Source: Branchiostoma belcheri
Lineage: Eukaryota > Chordata > Leptocardii > Amphioxiformes > Branchiostomatidae
Direction: 5' to 3'
Length of the DNA stretch: 64,000 nt
Assembly (NCBI RefSeq): GCF_001625305.1
Contig: NW_017804398.1
Location: forward strand, 251,035-315,034
Part shown: piece after piece, positions 35,281-46,577 of the stretch
Layout: each line of letters opens with the position of its first letter
Numbering within the stretch: the stretch's first letter is position 1
Made by a program: the position numbers and the translations under genes
Notes under the pieces: model-generated
What the model was told of the DNA's origin: nothing
The model's input: only the letters and a program-made list of their open reading frames with translations
Database searches by the model: none

Positions 35281-37381
35281 CAGCATACAGGACATGACAT
35301 TTTATACAATGTATACTATCTCCTAAATTTAGCACATATACCTAAATGAGTACATTTTTGTACTTAGCTCCAGTTAGGGGTGTACTCTTGTATGTGATGT
35401 AAAGTCAAGGGCCCTATGTTCGAGGAGAGCCACACCTCAAGCACATTAAGATCCCACTGCATATCAAAAGGGTCCATCCTGGTGTGAGTGAATCAAACCT
35501 TACAGTCTGGTCTAACTCAGTGTGAACTTACTGTACAAAACTGGTGTGTTAGTAAGGCAGTGTAATAACTGATTTCCTCGAAGTCTGTCATGTTTGCCTC
35601 TACACTTTATTCGTCTACAATGTCACCTTGGCTTTGTTAAGTGATGCCAGGAGCTGTTGATTTTAATTTTCAAGTCCAATGTCTTGCATAGTAAGAATTG
35701 TGTACTTGAGCATCATACATGTACATACTGGTACATCTGTAGTTGTCAGACTATAATTGATACCAAACATGACCTATTGCATGTACATGTTCATAGGTGA
35801 TAATGATTATGTAAGATTAAATGCACGGTCACAGGCAGTGTCTTCAAGATCATCTGCCTTGAATGCTAGCACAATACATGTGTATTAGGTAGATCTGTCT
35901 TCCTATAATAATTTTCATAAAACCCCTTTTTGCCCTAGTTTCAGCATGATTGGGTATTTTGTACTAATGATTAGGTATTCATAGAGTACATTTATGATAA
36001 ATGGCATCTGCTAATCAATGAAGCTATCCAAAATATTGCATAACATATGGGGGACATGTAAAAAAAATGTTTAACAATGACTTGTGTTATTGTTATAAAC
36101 TTCCTTTGTGTGATAAATGATTAAATTTTACAATGACATCTTGGATGACAGGTACTCTTGATTTGTTGCTTATTGTTAGGTTCAACATTTAGATTGAGAC
36201 TCTTAACAGTATTGTAAACAAAATGATTCCAAAATGATAAGAATAAGGTGCACGTTCAAGTCCAAAGCAAAGCAAAGCAAACCAAACTGTAATAATTATA
36301 TGATGACAACCCAAACCACACTGCTTAGAAACATCATGATATGGCAATCTTTCATGCTTCAATATTTCTTGATCACATTTCTTATCACTGTAGCTATTAT
36401 TCAGCAGCAAACTTTGTACAAGGATAGAACTACAAATGTCATATGCCCCAAGCACCATAGGAGAAAACAGCAGCAATCTTCTATAGCCTACCTTGTATTA
36501 AGCTATGTGTATGAAGGTACTGTTCACAACTCATTTTAGCCATTCATGTCCAAAAACGTACGGCCCAAATTGTAACACCAATCATGTTTAAGTTGAAATC
36601 ACCAATAGGGCAGTCTATTTTCTTAAAACTTCATTTCCACGCTATCCAAAGTACATGTAACATAGGATATTTGCATAGTTAAGTAAAAAAAAAGGATGTC
36701 CACATGGCTATTCTTCATTGATACTAGCAGCAAGCTCATGAAGATCCATTTCAAGTGGTCCCTCAACCATGAAACTAGCTTGCAGCACTGTGGTAGGAAT
36801 GTCAACTCTTTGTGCAAAATGACATAACTTTCAATAGCTGGCACACAACTAATTATACATTTGTCATGGTCTGATAATAATTTGCTATTAATCACAGCCT
36901 GTCTCTATAATGAGACGACCCTCTTCTGTTGTTCTTGCCTGGATATCGCGGCCTGGTTACACCAGTTTTCCAGCCTGTTTCTGCACACTACTGCCCTCCA
37001 CTGCCCTGTAGTAGTGTCCAACAGAAAAACATGAGAAATACAGTTTGTATGTAATAAGCTATTGCAATAATGACGGAAAAAACGCAAAAACACAGTAAAC
37101 TGAGAAAACACTGACTTGATCAAACTGCTCTTTAAGTACATGTACTCTGTAGTTGTTAAAAGTTAAGACCTTGAAATGTAAAGTAATGTACCAAGCTGTA
37201 AAAAGTATTTACAAAGACGTACTCAAACAGTAATTTCGTAGATGGTGAGATGCACCAAAAGGGAAAATTTCCATTTTCTAAATTCATGTAGTATTTCATA
37301 AAGGTTCTAACCATAATTTACTAAAATTTATGGTGGCAGTTTGGAATGACTCAAGGAAAACTGTATTCCATTTACACGGCC
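35281..37381. other. Spacer between the convergent MMS19 and zinc-finger genes
   Basis: Both 3' UTRs must lie here since the genes converge. No clear poly(A) signal could be assigned. Apart from the repeat copy at 35445-35570 the sequence is AT-rich, with no coding exon recognised. Confidence 0.6.
35445..35570. repeat. Dispersed repeat family C, copy 2
   Basis: It shares GGGTCCATCCTGGTGTGAGT, ATCAAACCT, CTGGTCT and ACTTACTGTACAAAACTGGT with 21088-21215. It lies about 165 bases after the MMS19 stop, perhaps in its 3' UTR. Confidence 0.75.
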
Positions 37382-39012
37382 TTACTGGAGTTGTCCTGTC
37401 CGCTGTGGCATGAGAACCGTGTTGTGCTGTGCCCTGAGGTGTGTACGGAGGGACCGCTCTGTAGCACACGTCTTCTCACACAGGGGGCAGGCCAGGTCCT
37501 TAGTCTGCTCGTGAGATCTGCGAATGTGCCTCCTCAAGTCACCTTAAAGTTAAGTAACAATGAAACAAAACACTGAAGTTGGAAGGTGATGAAAATGTAT
37601 GTATGAACAAACAGATGGGACTGCTTTACAGTAGTGGTAAGCAAGTGTCCTAACAATTCATTTGCTTTCACTACTCAAGCTGTTGGAATACCTGGTACCT
37701 CAAAAGAATAGTTCTTCACTTAATTCCCTAGGAGCAAATGTTGTTATGTGGGTTTACCTGACTGGTAGTAAGTCTTGTCACACAAGGCACACTGGAATGG
37801 CTTGACCTTGTTGTGGAACCTCAGGTGGGTACTGAGGTCACTGTGCCGCAGGAAACCCCGCCCACACAACTGGCAGCGATACGGCTCTGTGCCTGCAGAA
37901 TGTTATTAACGTACATCATTAGGGTAACTTTTACATTGTGATTTTAATCATGCCAGAGGTCTAACTACACACATATCGAAGGGTCCAAATTCACAAACAC
38001 TTTTATTTCAACTCATCAAACAAACAAACAAACAAACCTGTATGTGTATGTAAGTGTCTCTTTAGATCTGAGATCTGGTTAAACCTCCTGCCACACCGTT
38101 CACATGCAGGCCTGCTATCCTCCTGAAGGGCAAAGACAATGTCATTCAATGCTCATAATCATGGTACATGTACCTACACTACAGGGTACAGACAAATATG
38201 GATGGCATATGTGAATGGCACATTGGTACACAGTATACAAGATGATGAGGATACAACAGTAACTCATGCATGGAAAGATATCTTACCTCTGTGTCAGCCT
38301 TGTGGAGCTGTAGATGACGGAGAAGGTTCTTCCTCGTAGTAAATTCCATGCTGCAAACATCACAGACAACCCCACCCTTCTTCTTCTGCTTCTTCTTTCC
38401 CAGTATAGACTTCTCCTGGCCTGGCAGCTTCATTATGTTGCAGACATTCTGGTTCTCCATCTCGTGTGGTAGTGTGACGATGATGGATCCAGGGGGCAGG
38501 GTGGCGATGGTGGTACATGGCACAGACGTGGCTGCAATAGGCTGCATGTTCAAGGGCACTCCTTGCACCATCAGTTCCTTGGCTGGTTGGGAATCTGCTA
38601 ACTGTGAATTACTGAAACTAACCTGGCCCTGTCCCTTTGGGGTGAGGATGACAATGGACTTGGCAGTGATCTCCACGGTGTCCTGTGGCCCAACATGGGG
38701 GTTTGCTGTATCTGTGTTAGTCACACTGCTGACAGATAAATCTTGCTGATCCTGAGACACTGCTGGACTGTCGGGAACAAGTGAGAGGGACTGCAGGATA
38801 TCAGAGGCAGTCAAGAGGACAGGATTCCCTCCTGTGTTTTCTGAAGCAACAACGTCTCCCTGTTGGCCAGACATTCTTGGTAAACTCTCCTGACTGCCCT
38901 GACTAGGGTTTTCTATTCCTGATGCTGCTCCATTAGTAGCTGGGACAAAGAAGACTTGTGCCAACTGGTCAGACGGTGATGGTGATGTATCCAATGGTGT
39001 AACCCCACTCAT
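37382..39012 (-). CDS. C2H2 zinc-finger protein with five fingers, 4 coding exons, 368 residues
   Basis: Minus-strand exons 39012-38287, 38122-38038, 37892-37758 and 37542-37382 (TAA at 37384-37382) join in phase into 1107 bp. Residues 1-205 are low in charge and rich in Ser, Gln and Val, with no domain I recognise. A lysine-rich patch (KKKQKKKGG) just before residue 217 could be a nuclear signal. Fingers are C217/C220/H233/H237, C249/C252/H265/H269, C277/C280/H293/H297, C305/C308/H321/H326 and C334/C337/H350/H355. The last two have four residues between the histidines. Linkers are not the classical TGEKP type. It is probably a nuclear DNA-binding regulator; the vertebrate orthologue, if any, was not recognised. 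A 5' UTR acceptor (TTTTCTACACAG) lies at 39066 upstream of the ATG. The donor of the 85-bp exon sits inside a (GTTT)n run. Confidence 0.88.
38017..38037. repeat. (CAAA)n run at a splice donor
   Basis: Five CAAA units abut the zinc-finger exon that ends at 38038. On the coding strand the donor GTTTGTTTG is itself part of the repeat. Confidence 0.85.
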
Positions 39013-40899
39013 TTCTTCTGTATGTCAACTTTGTATTTTAACTTTGCAAATGATAACCTGCATGACCTGTGTAGAAAAATGTCAGAAAAATCCTTATTAA
39101 AGTAAATCAGAGTTATAGTACAGCTGGTTGCTTTTGAATCGTGTCTAAATGTAATTGGCAACTGAGAATCTCATAACTTCTTATTTGTAGCTACCCCGCA
39201 AGCCAAAAAAAGAATGGCTGACACTGTGCTTCATATACTAGTAACTGATTAACGTTAACCATTTCATCATAATGAACAGCTATGATCCTATCAATAGTGC
39301 AAGAAAAAGTCTTGTTGACAGGATCAGAGTAAAATACTGTGATTTGCATGTGAATGAATTAGACAAGACTTATAAACGTCAGGAGAAACAACAGAGATAT
39401 TACTTTTACAAGTTACAACAGATCAAAGCTCCTGATAAGACTGGGGAGTCCTCCTGTCATGTTCTTTGATATTCTTGGCAACTCTTTTCGACTTATGACT
39501 ACCCTACATAATTCATACACACCTGTCAGGACGCTTAAACGTTAATTCCCGCGTTAATCCCATTAAAATGTGACCCTTGTTGGTTGTAAAACCTCATTTG
39601 ATTCCCGCAGTCTTATGTAAGGAGTGTGAACATGAGAAGACATGTTACATGAGTGCTGGAATGTGAACGACTTCGCTCTACACAGACCTACAAACTCCAC
39701 AGAGCTGGAGAGACACCTCTGGACATCCTACGATCTTCTTCAAAGACTGAACTTCCGTGCAAGGAATCCCATAATTTCCAGTTGTCAAATGTAAGGAAGT
39801 AGGTTCAAATTTCCCACCTTGTCTTCTTTTTCCTTCGTTCCAACCACTAACATGGCAAGGGATGTCTTCAAGGCTAGCCATCCAACCTTTGACCCCGACT
39901 ATTCCACGATTAAAGGAGGTTGTAATATCCTTTTAAACCACAGTCAAATTCATATGACACAGAATGTTAGAAATACAGACATCTTTATATATGATAAATA
40001 ATTAACTTTAACGTTATCTATATGGTAGAACTTATGATCGATGATGAAAAATTAGATTTTCAAGACTGTTTTCGGACCACTTTCTTCTGTCCCCTTGTAT
40101 GTAAAGTGGATTGTTCCAAATACAGTATGGCGGACGGTATGAACTGTTGAACTTTGTAAAGAAGTTTGTAAGGTTCAAATAAGCTTTTCTCGGTTTCGTG
40201 GAGTTGACTTAACAACCCAAAACGGGTGATAGACCAGCCTACTTTTCTACTTCCACCAGGAAGTGTACCAGAGAGGAAACACGGTACGTGAAGCTCGTTA
40301 CAGCCAGTAGAACGTTTTAATACGTTACGTGGCATATGTCAAACTCCAGAGGAAAAGTTAGTCAAAAGTCAGAAATTTACAGAAATGATTTGTACGGATC
40401 TCTGGGACACCACGTAGCAAACGTTTAAGGCCAAATTAACACTATTTACCTAACACCTTTAATAATAACAACATGGATGAATTACGGGTAAGGTTATATT
40501 ATTGTTGACACAAAAATAATTAATTAATAAATAATAATTAATTTATTGATAAATAATTAATAAACAAATATGATATTATAATCAAGTGCAGCCCTACAGT
40601 CATACCTAACCATAGATGTTGAAGTAAAGTCTGTCTGTTACAAAACTTTCCATTTTGAATCAGATGATTCTCTGGATCAGTCTCATATACTTTTTAAATC
40701 CGCATTATAATATCATGATAATTTTTTATATTTTTTATGTGTTTTGCAGCAGTTGCAACTGATTGGATAAGGTGTGGACCAAAGAAACAAATTTGATCTG
40801 AAACCTGCAGCACAATCGGCAGAGGGTAATTGTGTGACCACCATTCCACCATCTCTCTGATTTCTCCTGTGTGTGCTCTCTACCTGCTTCAGTTCCACC
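39013..40899. other. Divergent spacer between the zinc-finger gene and HOGA1
   Basis: Both promoters must lie here. It holds the 5' UTR acceptor of the zinc-finger gene (39066), the small ORF at 39272-39469, a very AT-rich TAATTA-type tract at about 40510-40575, and a likely HOGA1 UTR acceptor at 40748-40749. First exons were not resolved. Confidence 0.55.
39272..39469 (+). CDS. Possible 65-residue basic microprotein ending in a CaaX-like box
   Basis: An ATG at 39272 with A at -3 opens 65 codons. The product is rich in Lys, Arg, Gln and Tyr, with a probably helical stretch (LDKTYKRQEKQQRYYFYKL), and ends in Cys-His-Val-Leu, which would fit a prenylation box. Length and ending recall heterotrimeric G-protein gamma subunits, but the usual NPF-type motif is absent and I do not claim homology. 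It lies between the zinc-finger gene and HOGA1. Confidence 0.22.
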   Translation: MNSYDPINSARKSLVDRIRVKYCDLHVNELDKTYKRQEKQQRYYFYKLQQIKAPDKTGESSCHVL

Positions 40900-43800
40900 A
40901 TGGCCTTTGTAGTGAATAACCTCAGACCTCTGTGTAAGCTTGGTGCTCTGACTGTCCACCAGCCGGCTTTCGGCATGGGTGGTGTGAGGGTGTTGGCCTG
41001 TGTTCACAGAGGAATGGCCAGCTTTAAGAAGATTGACCTGTCTGGAGTGTTCCCACCCCTGCCTACACCGTTTAATCAGGATGAGACGATCAACTATGAA
41101 CACCTCAGGAACAACGTAACAAAGTGGAATGAGATTGGATTCAAAGGTACATGTAGGATGTTGATCCTGTTTTTGTTCAGTATATACAGTATATACAATA
41201 TACAGTTTGCCACTAAACTTAATTAGCAGAAACTTACAAATATGAGTGAGGATGCATGACTTAAATGTTATGGAGTTTGCTGTTATTATATATACTATTG
41301 AGTGCCAGCTTTGCTTCTGATTTTCAGGACATTCCGGTCTAACTTAATGGGGTAAGGAATGCTCTTAAGCAGCCTTTGTAACCCCTGCTGTTGGGTCAGT
41401 TATTCGAGTTGTCTTGAGCATTTGATGTTTCTGGCTTAGGGAGGAGATACTGATCCAGTAACTTAAACTTATTATTAGCCTAGATGTGGTCATTCACCTA
41501 TCGATCTTGAACTGAGTCAAATCACTTAAAAACAGGACATTAACTACCAGGGTACCAACAGTGTCCCGGTGGCCACTGACCACAAAATTTTAGGGCAGGA
41601 TAACTAAAAAGACACTTTGGGACATTTTTGGGACAATAGAAAAATAATCAACATCAGATCTAGAATGTCAGCCCTCCTTTCGTTTATCAGGCACACGTCC
41701 CAGCTTTTGACTTCGGAAAAGTCTCCCCAAATTTCCTGTCTACTCTATATATAGCTAGGAGTCAGAACGTAAGCAAAATAAGGTTGACTTCAAGTTGAAT
41801 GAAGTCATACATACTTTCCTAAAAACTGGTTGGGACAGTTCAACCTCTGAGGCCCTCACTTCGGGACAATTGAAATTTATTTTTGGGACAGTGCTGGGAC
41901 AATAGGCAGAAAAGTTAATTTTGAGGCCTGATAGTGATACTACAGCAACCCCTGCCTCCCCACATGTTATTACATGATACATGTATGTTAACTCTACAGG
42001 CTATGTTGTGCAAGGCTCAAATGGAGAGTACACCTACCTGAGTGATACAGAGCGTGTTGAGTTGGTCCGGACAGTCAAGCAGGCTGCAGCTCCAGGCAAA
42101 CTGATTATCGCTGGTTCTGGCTGTGAATGTGAGTAGCCACACTTTTCCTCATTCCTCTAAAGGTGATATATTACGTCAATGAAGGTTTGGCCTCCAGGTA
42201 GAATATTACGTAATATAAATGTAGGGCATTCACACTCAATCACAGATGTGACATGCCATGTGCCTGCAAAGCTAGTATATTTTGCCAAATTAAGGGCAGT
42301 TCAGCCTTCTCACAAAAATTTAGAGTAGGTGGCTGAAATAAGAAAGTAGCAGGCGAGCCATGAAGGGGTTTGTAATAGAGACTCCAATTTTACTTATATC
42401 TACACGAAAGTAGGTGGCGCAAAAATTTGAGTAGGCGGTGATTTTTGCCTGTTGCCGGCTTGTTCTGAGAAGGCTGCAGTTATACTAGCTATATACAGAT
42501 GCAGATACACTATGAATCAAGCAACTGACCCATCAAGCAATGAACTTGGAAATGTCATACAGAAATCAAGACAAGGTTGAAAAATGTTGTACTTTCTGTT
42601 CAGCTACCCAGGCAACCATTGACATGACTTGTAAGATGGCAGAGGCAGGGGCTGATGTTGTCATGGTGATCACACCTTTCTACTTCAAGGGTCGGATGAC
42701 AAGCCAGGCTTTCAAGACCCACTATGAGAAGGTACAGTGTGTTGTCAACTTCATGAACAATTACAACCAGTTGCTAGTAGCCATGTCAAAACATGTCATG
42801 AACCTTGTATACATGTACATGCACCTAAAGGTGAAATATAGTAGTTTCTTAGATTTATGAGGAAGAAAAATGGGGGAACATCCCTATGTCTAGACACCCC
42901 TATATTTGGACAACCATATGTTCCGACCCCCTGTCTTCTAACCGCCCTATGTTCAGACACCCCTAGGGTTAGGGTTGTGGGAACATACATTAAGTTGTTG
43001 GAACATATGGGTGTCAGAACATACATGTAGGGTATAACCAAAAACCTGATGTGCATTTTCAGATGTTTGTCTCCAAGCACTCATAAAGTAAGCAATTTAA
43101 CACAACAGTGACCATAATCTTTGTTGTTCAGGTGGCATCAGCCAGCCCTGTTCCAGTAATCCTGTACAGTGTACCAGCCAACACTGGAGTGGACCTGCCT
43201 GCAGATGTGGTGGTGCAACTGTCACAGCATCCCAACATCATCGGCATTAAGGACAGTGCTGGAGATGTGAGTTGTTGGAACCGTCCAAGTTAACTAGTTA
43301 ACACTCGCTTCTATACTCACTCATGTTTAGGTTCATTAACGTTATTTCTGGGTTGTAAAGTGATCAGTCAGGCTCGATCAGTGTTGGGTTCTTGATTACA
43401 GAACAGGGTACCTTTTCTCAATGATATGCCAGCTATCATTCTTGCAAATTGTTGTTGTTTGATAGTTGGATTTTGGTGATTCCAGGTGACCAAGTTTGGG
43501 TCCATGGTGCAGCACACTCAAGCCTCAGGTTTCCAGGTCCTGGCTGGGTCTGCCAGCTTCATGCTAGGCACTTACACTGTCGGTAGGTTAAAAATAACTT
43601 AAAGTTTATCTATTCTTTATACCCCTATCAATACTATCTATTATTACTTAGCAAGAGTTTCTAACAAGACCCTCTTATGAGTTACTGTGCCACAGGAGGA
43701 AAGAGGACTTTCGAACAGTGTTTGTCATATTGATATCCCAGTGTCACAAGTACTCTGTTTGATATGCGATTGTCCCTTTTAGCATCAAACCTTTGAAAGG

Positions 43801-46105
43801 CTGTCCTTACCATTTACAGTTATATTATCAGGGGTACATACAGTAGCCTCCTTCGCAGACTTCTGATGTGGCAGCATTAATTTTTTCTGGGAGCAACGCG
43901 AGTTATGCAGCGGAGGGAAGGTTTTTGCTGCCAAGGGGTTTGCCAAGGAGAGATGGTTTCTGCGCATCAAGAAGTCTGCTGGCAGTTGGCGACCAAAAAG
44001 GACTTTTAAAAAGCACTTAACAACATTTGGCGTGGATAGTAAACCTTCTGCAATAAACGCCACCAGGGCAGGGAGGTGTTCACATGCCCCGTTGCTCAAC
44101 GAGCCACAACTTTCTAGCAGTCGCCAATCAACCCTTCAGTAGAACGCCAACCATTCCCGAAAATGCCCTATCCACTCAACAAAATCCTGTTGTCATTGCT
44201 GCTGCAAAAAACAACTTTGACAAGACCACCACTGACCACCACTGGAACCTGCAAGTGAAAACATGATACTATTGCAGGGGGACGTCAAAATCATAAGCAA
44301 AGTGCCGCCATGTTGTTTTGTTGGTGGTAGGTTGATCTCGCTGATTGATGGAGGGTACCTCAGACGGCAAAGCAGCAAGTTACGTAATAGAAATAATGAC
44401 CGAATAAGCTAAAATAGCACTGCAAAATTTTTGTCATAGCTTGTTTGCATGGAATGCTTAAACATGCACAGGAATTCCTTTGTGGTAACATTACCAATGT
44501 TCAGACCCCATTTCTGTGTTGGAACCTTCCTCTATAATGCAAGAAAACTGACCGTGACAAAGGCGAACACGTGCCAGCCTTCTCCTTGTGTATGTTTGAA
44601 TTACTCTTGCGCGAACATGTGAATTGCCCCTACACGAACATGTGAATTGCCCCTGCGTGAACATGTTAATAGCCTGTATGAAAGGCTGGCTTCATCCCCG
44701 TCCCTTCTTCGTTGCCGACTGGAAGCAGACTTCTTGAAACGCGGAAACCGTCTCTCCCCGGCAACTTTCCTCGGCAGCAAAACCTTCCCTCCTCCACATA
44801 ACTCGCATTGCTCCCCGAAAAAAATCAACGCCGCAGCATCAGAAGTCCGCGAAGGGTACTAAGGGGTACACATGTACGGAGGAAATACATTGGCTCATGG
44901 TGAACATTTAAGTGCACACGTGTCAATCACTGAAGTGGTATGGCCACGTGTCACGGTCGGGGACTAGCCAAAACCATCATGTCTAGGGACTGTCTAGAAA
45001 GGAAGAAAAACAGTAGGCAACAGAAAAGATGGGAGGATAATATATCATAGAATGGGCTGATATTACATGAAGTGTAACATTATTATAAAGAAGAACAGAA
45101 AACCGAGAAGGATGGAGAAAACTGGTAATCAGATTCTCTGTTGTGAGATCGATGATGAGATGAAATGAAAGATGAGAGAGCACGTGGCTCTCCTCAAACA
45201 TGTGAGCTCCATTTAGTCTGAGGGACGTCTCTAACCAAAACTAGGTACTTGAAATTCATGATAAGTGCCTTTCCTAAGGGCACTATATTGGTAGCCGGGG
45301 TACCATCCTGGTTAGTTTACATCTGCTCCCACAGTCGCTACTCGTTACTACATTGGGGCATGTCTGGGGTGTGGACCCAGAACCTATTGGTTCCTGGGCA
45401 TAAACTACAACCGTTATGACAAAATGCATTATCATGCTGTTCCTATAACTTAAAAGTGACAGGAGCTTTACAAATACAAAAAATGGGGTCTTTTGATCAC
45501 TTGCAGATCCTTAAATTTTTCCTCTAACATGATCTGTACTACTGTACATGATGTTTTGCTGGTTTCAGGTGCAGTGGGCTGTGTGGCAGCTCTAGCAAAC
45601 ACTCTGGGTAAGGAGGTGTGTCAGCTGCACAATCTTTTTAAGGAAGGGAAGATGGAGGAGGCCATGAAGCTTCAACACAGACTGATAGCACCAAACTCTG
45701 CAGTAAGTATGAGTCTGACTGTACAACGCCAGTAAATGCTTCAAATTCATAGTACCAAGGCAAGGTTTCATGACAACAAGAGTGATATCACACTATCCTT
45801 AGTTGCCTCCATAATTTCTGTTCCTGTTGTGTCTCAGATCTCTGGTTTTCATTACAAATGATCTTACCAGAAGTAACAAAGAAGGTTCAGATACATTTAA
45901 TGCCACTGAATTTTACTTTGAGATTTTCTATTCATTGCTTTTTTTTCTTTGCTAGGTGACTCGTAAGTTTGGCGTGCCTGGCCTGAAGGTTGCCATGGAC
46001 TGGTTTGGATACTACGGCGGTCCGACTCGTTTGCCCCTCCTTCCTCTCTCTCCTGAGGAAGTGGAAAGCATGAAGGCTGACTTCCAGAACAATGGCTTTC
46101 TCTAG
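40900..46105 (+). CDS. HOGA1: HOGA1, mitochondrial 4-hydroxy-2-oxoglutarate aldolase, complete, 7 coding exons
   Basis: Exons 40900-41146, 42000-42128, 42604-42731, 43132-43266, 43486-43582, 45569-45702 and 45956-46105 join in phase into 1020 bp, 339 residues (human 327). The start ATG has an ideal CCACCATGG context. The enzyme cleaves 4-hydroxy-2-oxoglutarate to pyruvate and glyoxylate, the last step of hydroxyproline breakdown. It belongs to the DapA/NAL class I aldolase family. Visible catalytic features are GSNGE at residues 88-92, Tyr180 in [10 protein letters not shown] and the Schiff-base Lys208 in GIKDSAGD; these match human residues shifted by 12. Residues 1-44 hold several Arg and Lys and no Asp or Glu, as expected for a mitochondrial presequence. 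The C-terminal WFGYYGGP motif is intact. Introns carry several inverted-repeat elements. A possible acceptor at 40748-40749 suggests an upstream non-coding exon. Confidence 0.97.
42302..42476. mobile_element. MITE with 11-bp perfect inverted ends and CAGTT flanks (HOGA1 intron 2)
   Basis: It starts CAGCCTTCTCA and ends TGAGAAGGCTG, a perfect 11-bp inverted pair. CAGTT lies immediately outside both ends, a 5-bp direct repeat. The 175-bp interior has GTAGGTGGC/GTAGGCGG words and no ORF. Confidence 0.75.
42881..43036. mobile_element. Foldback element, ~60-bp imperfect arms (HOGA1 intron 3)
   Basis: The left arm (CCCTATGTCTAGACACCCC, CATATGTTCC) pairs imperfectly with the right arm read backwards (CCCTACATGTATGTTCTG, CATATGTTCC). 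The centre contains CCTAGGGTTAGGGTTGTGG. No ORF is present. Confidence 0.5.
43839..44861. mobile_element. Long-TIR foldback transposon, MULE-like, with AGGGGTACA flanks (HOGA1 intron 5)
   Basis: About 170 bases at the left end (CTTCGCAGACTTCTGATG, GGGAGCAACGCGAGTTATG, GAGGGAAGGTTTT) reappear inverted at the right end at roughly 80% identity by eye. The 9-bp word AGGGGTACA lies directly outside both ends (43830-43838 and 44862-44870). Long inverted ends plus a 9-bp duplication fit Mutator-like elements. The 1023-bp element has no transposase, so it is non-autonomous. The interior contains a 23-bp tandem repeat. Confidence 0.7.
44604..44672. repeat. Three tandem ~23-bp units
   Basis: The unit is CGAACATGTGAATTGCCCCT plus 3 variable bases; the third copy is degenerate. 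It lies just inside the right arm of the foldback element. Confidence 0.8.
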
Positions 46106-46318
46106 GAAACAACAGTAGCTTGTGTTACATCTCTTCTTCTTCTTCGACATTAGAAAAGCAAAGACTCTTAGATACTGTTACATCTCTTGCTATCAGAGGT
46201 TGATTTGGCCATTTGGGCCTCTCTGAGAGCTTGCAAGTTGTGGCCATACACCTCTAATTTGAGAGAACCATTCCCAGAACTGGATTCTTTATCGCTATGA
46301 TTAATTAAAATCAGTCCA

Positions 46319-46324
46319 ATAAAA
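46319..46324 (+). terminator. Likely HOGA1 poly(A) signal AATAAA
   Basis: A canonical AATAAA lies about 214 bases after the HOGA1 stop codon, in AT-rich sequence and on the correct strand. The cleavage point cannot be seen from sequence, so a more distal site remains possible. Confidence 0.55.
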
Positions 46325-46498
46325 GCTCAGTATTCTCTGTCACTATGCAAAACAGTCATCACTGCCTTCAAAACTATGCTTCTCAGTCTGACAATAATTG
46401 TTAAATGTTAGTACAAAATGTACATATTTATAAAACAAGAGAATTAAGATGTACCCATTTCTGGTGACTTAGAGGTGTTGGCCATCAAGCTTATAGAA

Positions 46499-46577
46499 AC
46501 CTGACCAATGGAAAGGCCGCTAGATCTAGAAGCGTGATGTAGTCTGGCTAAACCAAAGGAATGGGCATAATTGTCAC
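46499..46577. repeat. Dispersed repeat family E, copy 2
   Basis: It shares CCTGACCAATGGAAAGGC, GTGATGTAGTCTGGCTA and GTCAC with 30853-30905. It lies downstream of the HOGA1 poly(A) signal. Confidence 0.65.

Noticed and set aside
39272-39469. Identification of the 65-codon ORF as a G-protein gamma subunit
   Set aside because: Length and CaaX-like end fit, but the conserved internal motifs of gamma subunits are absent.
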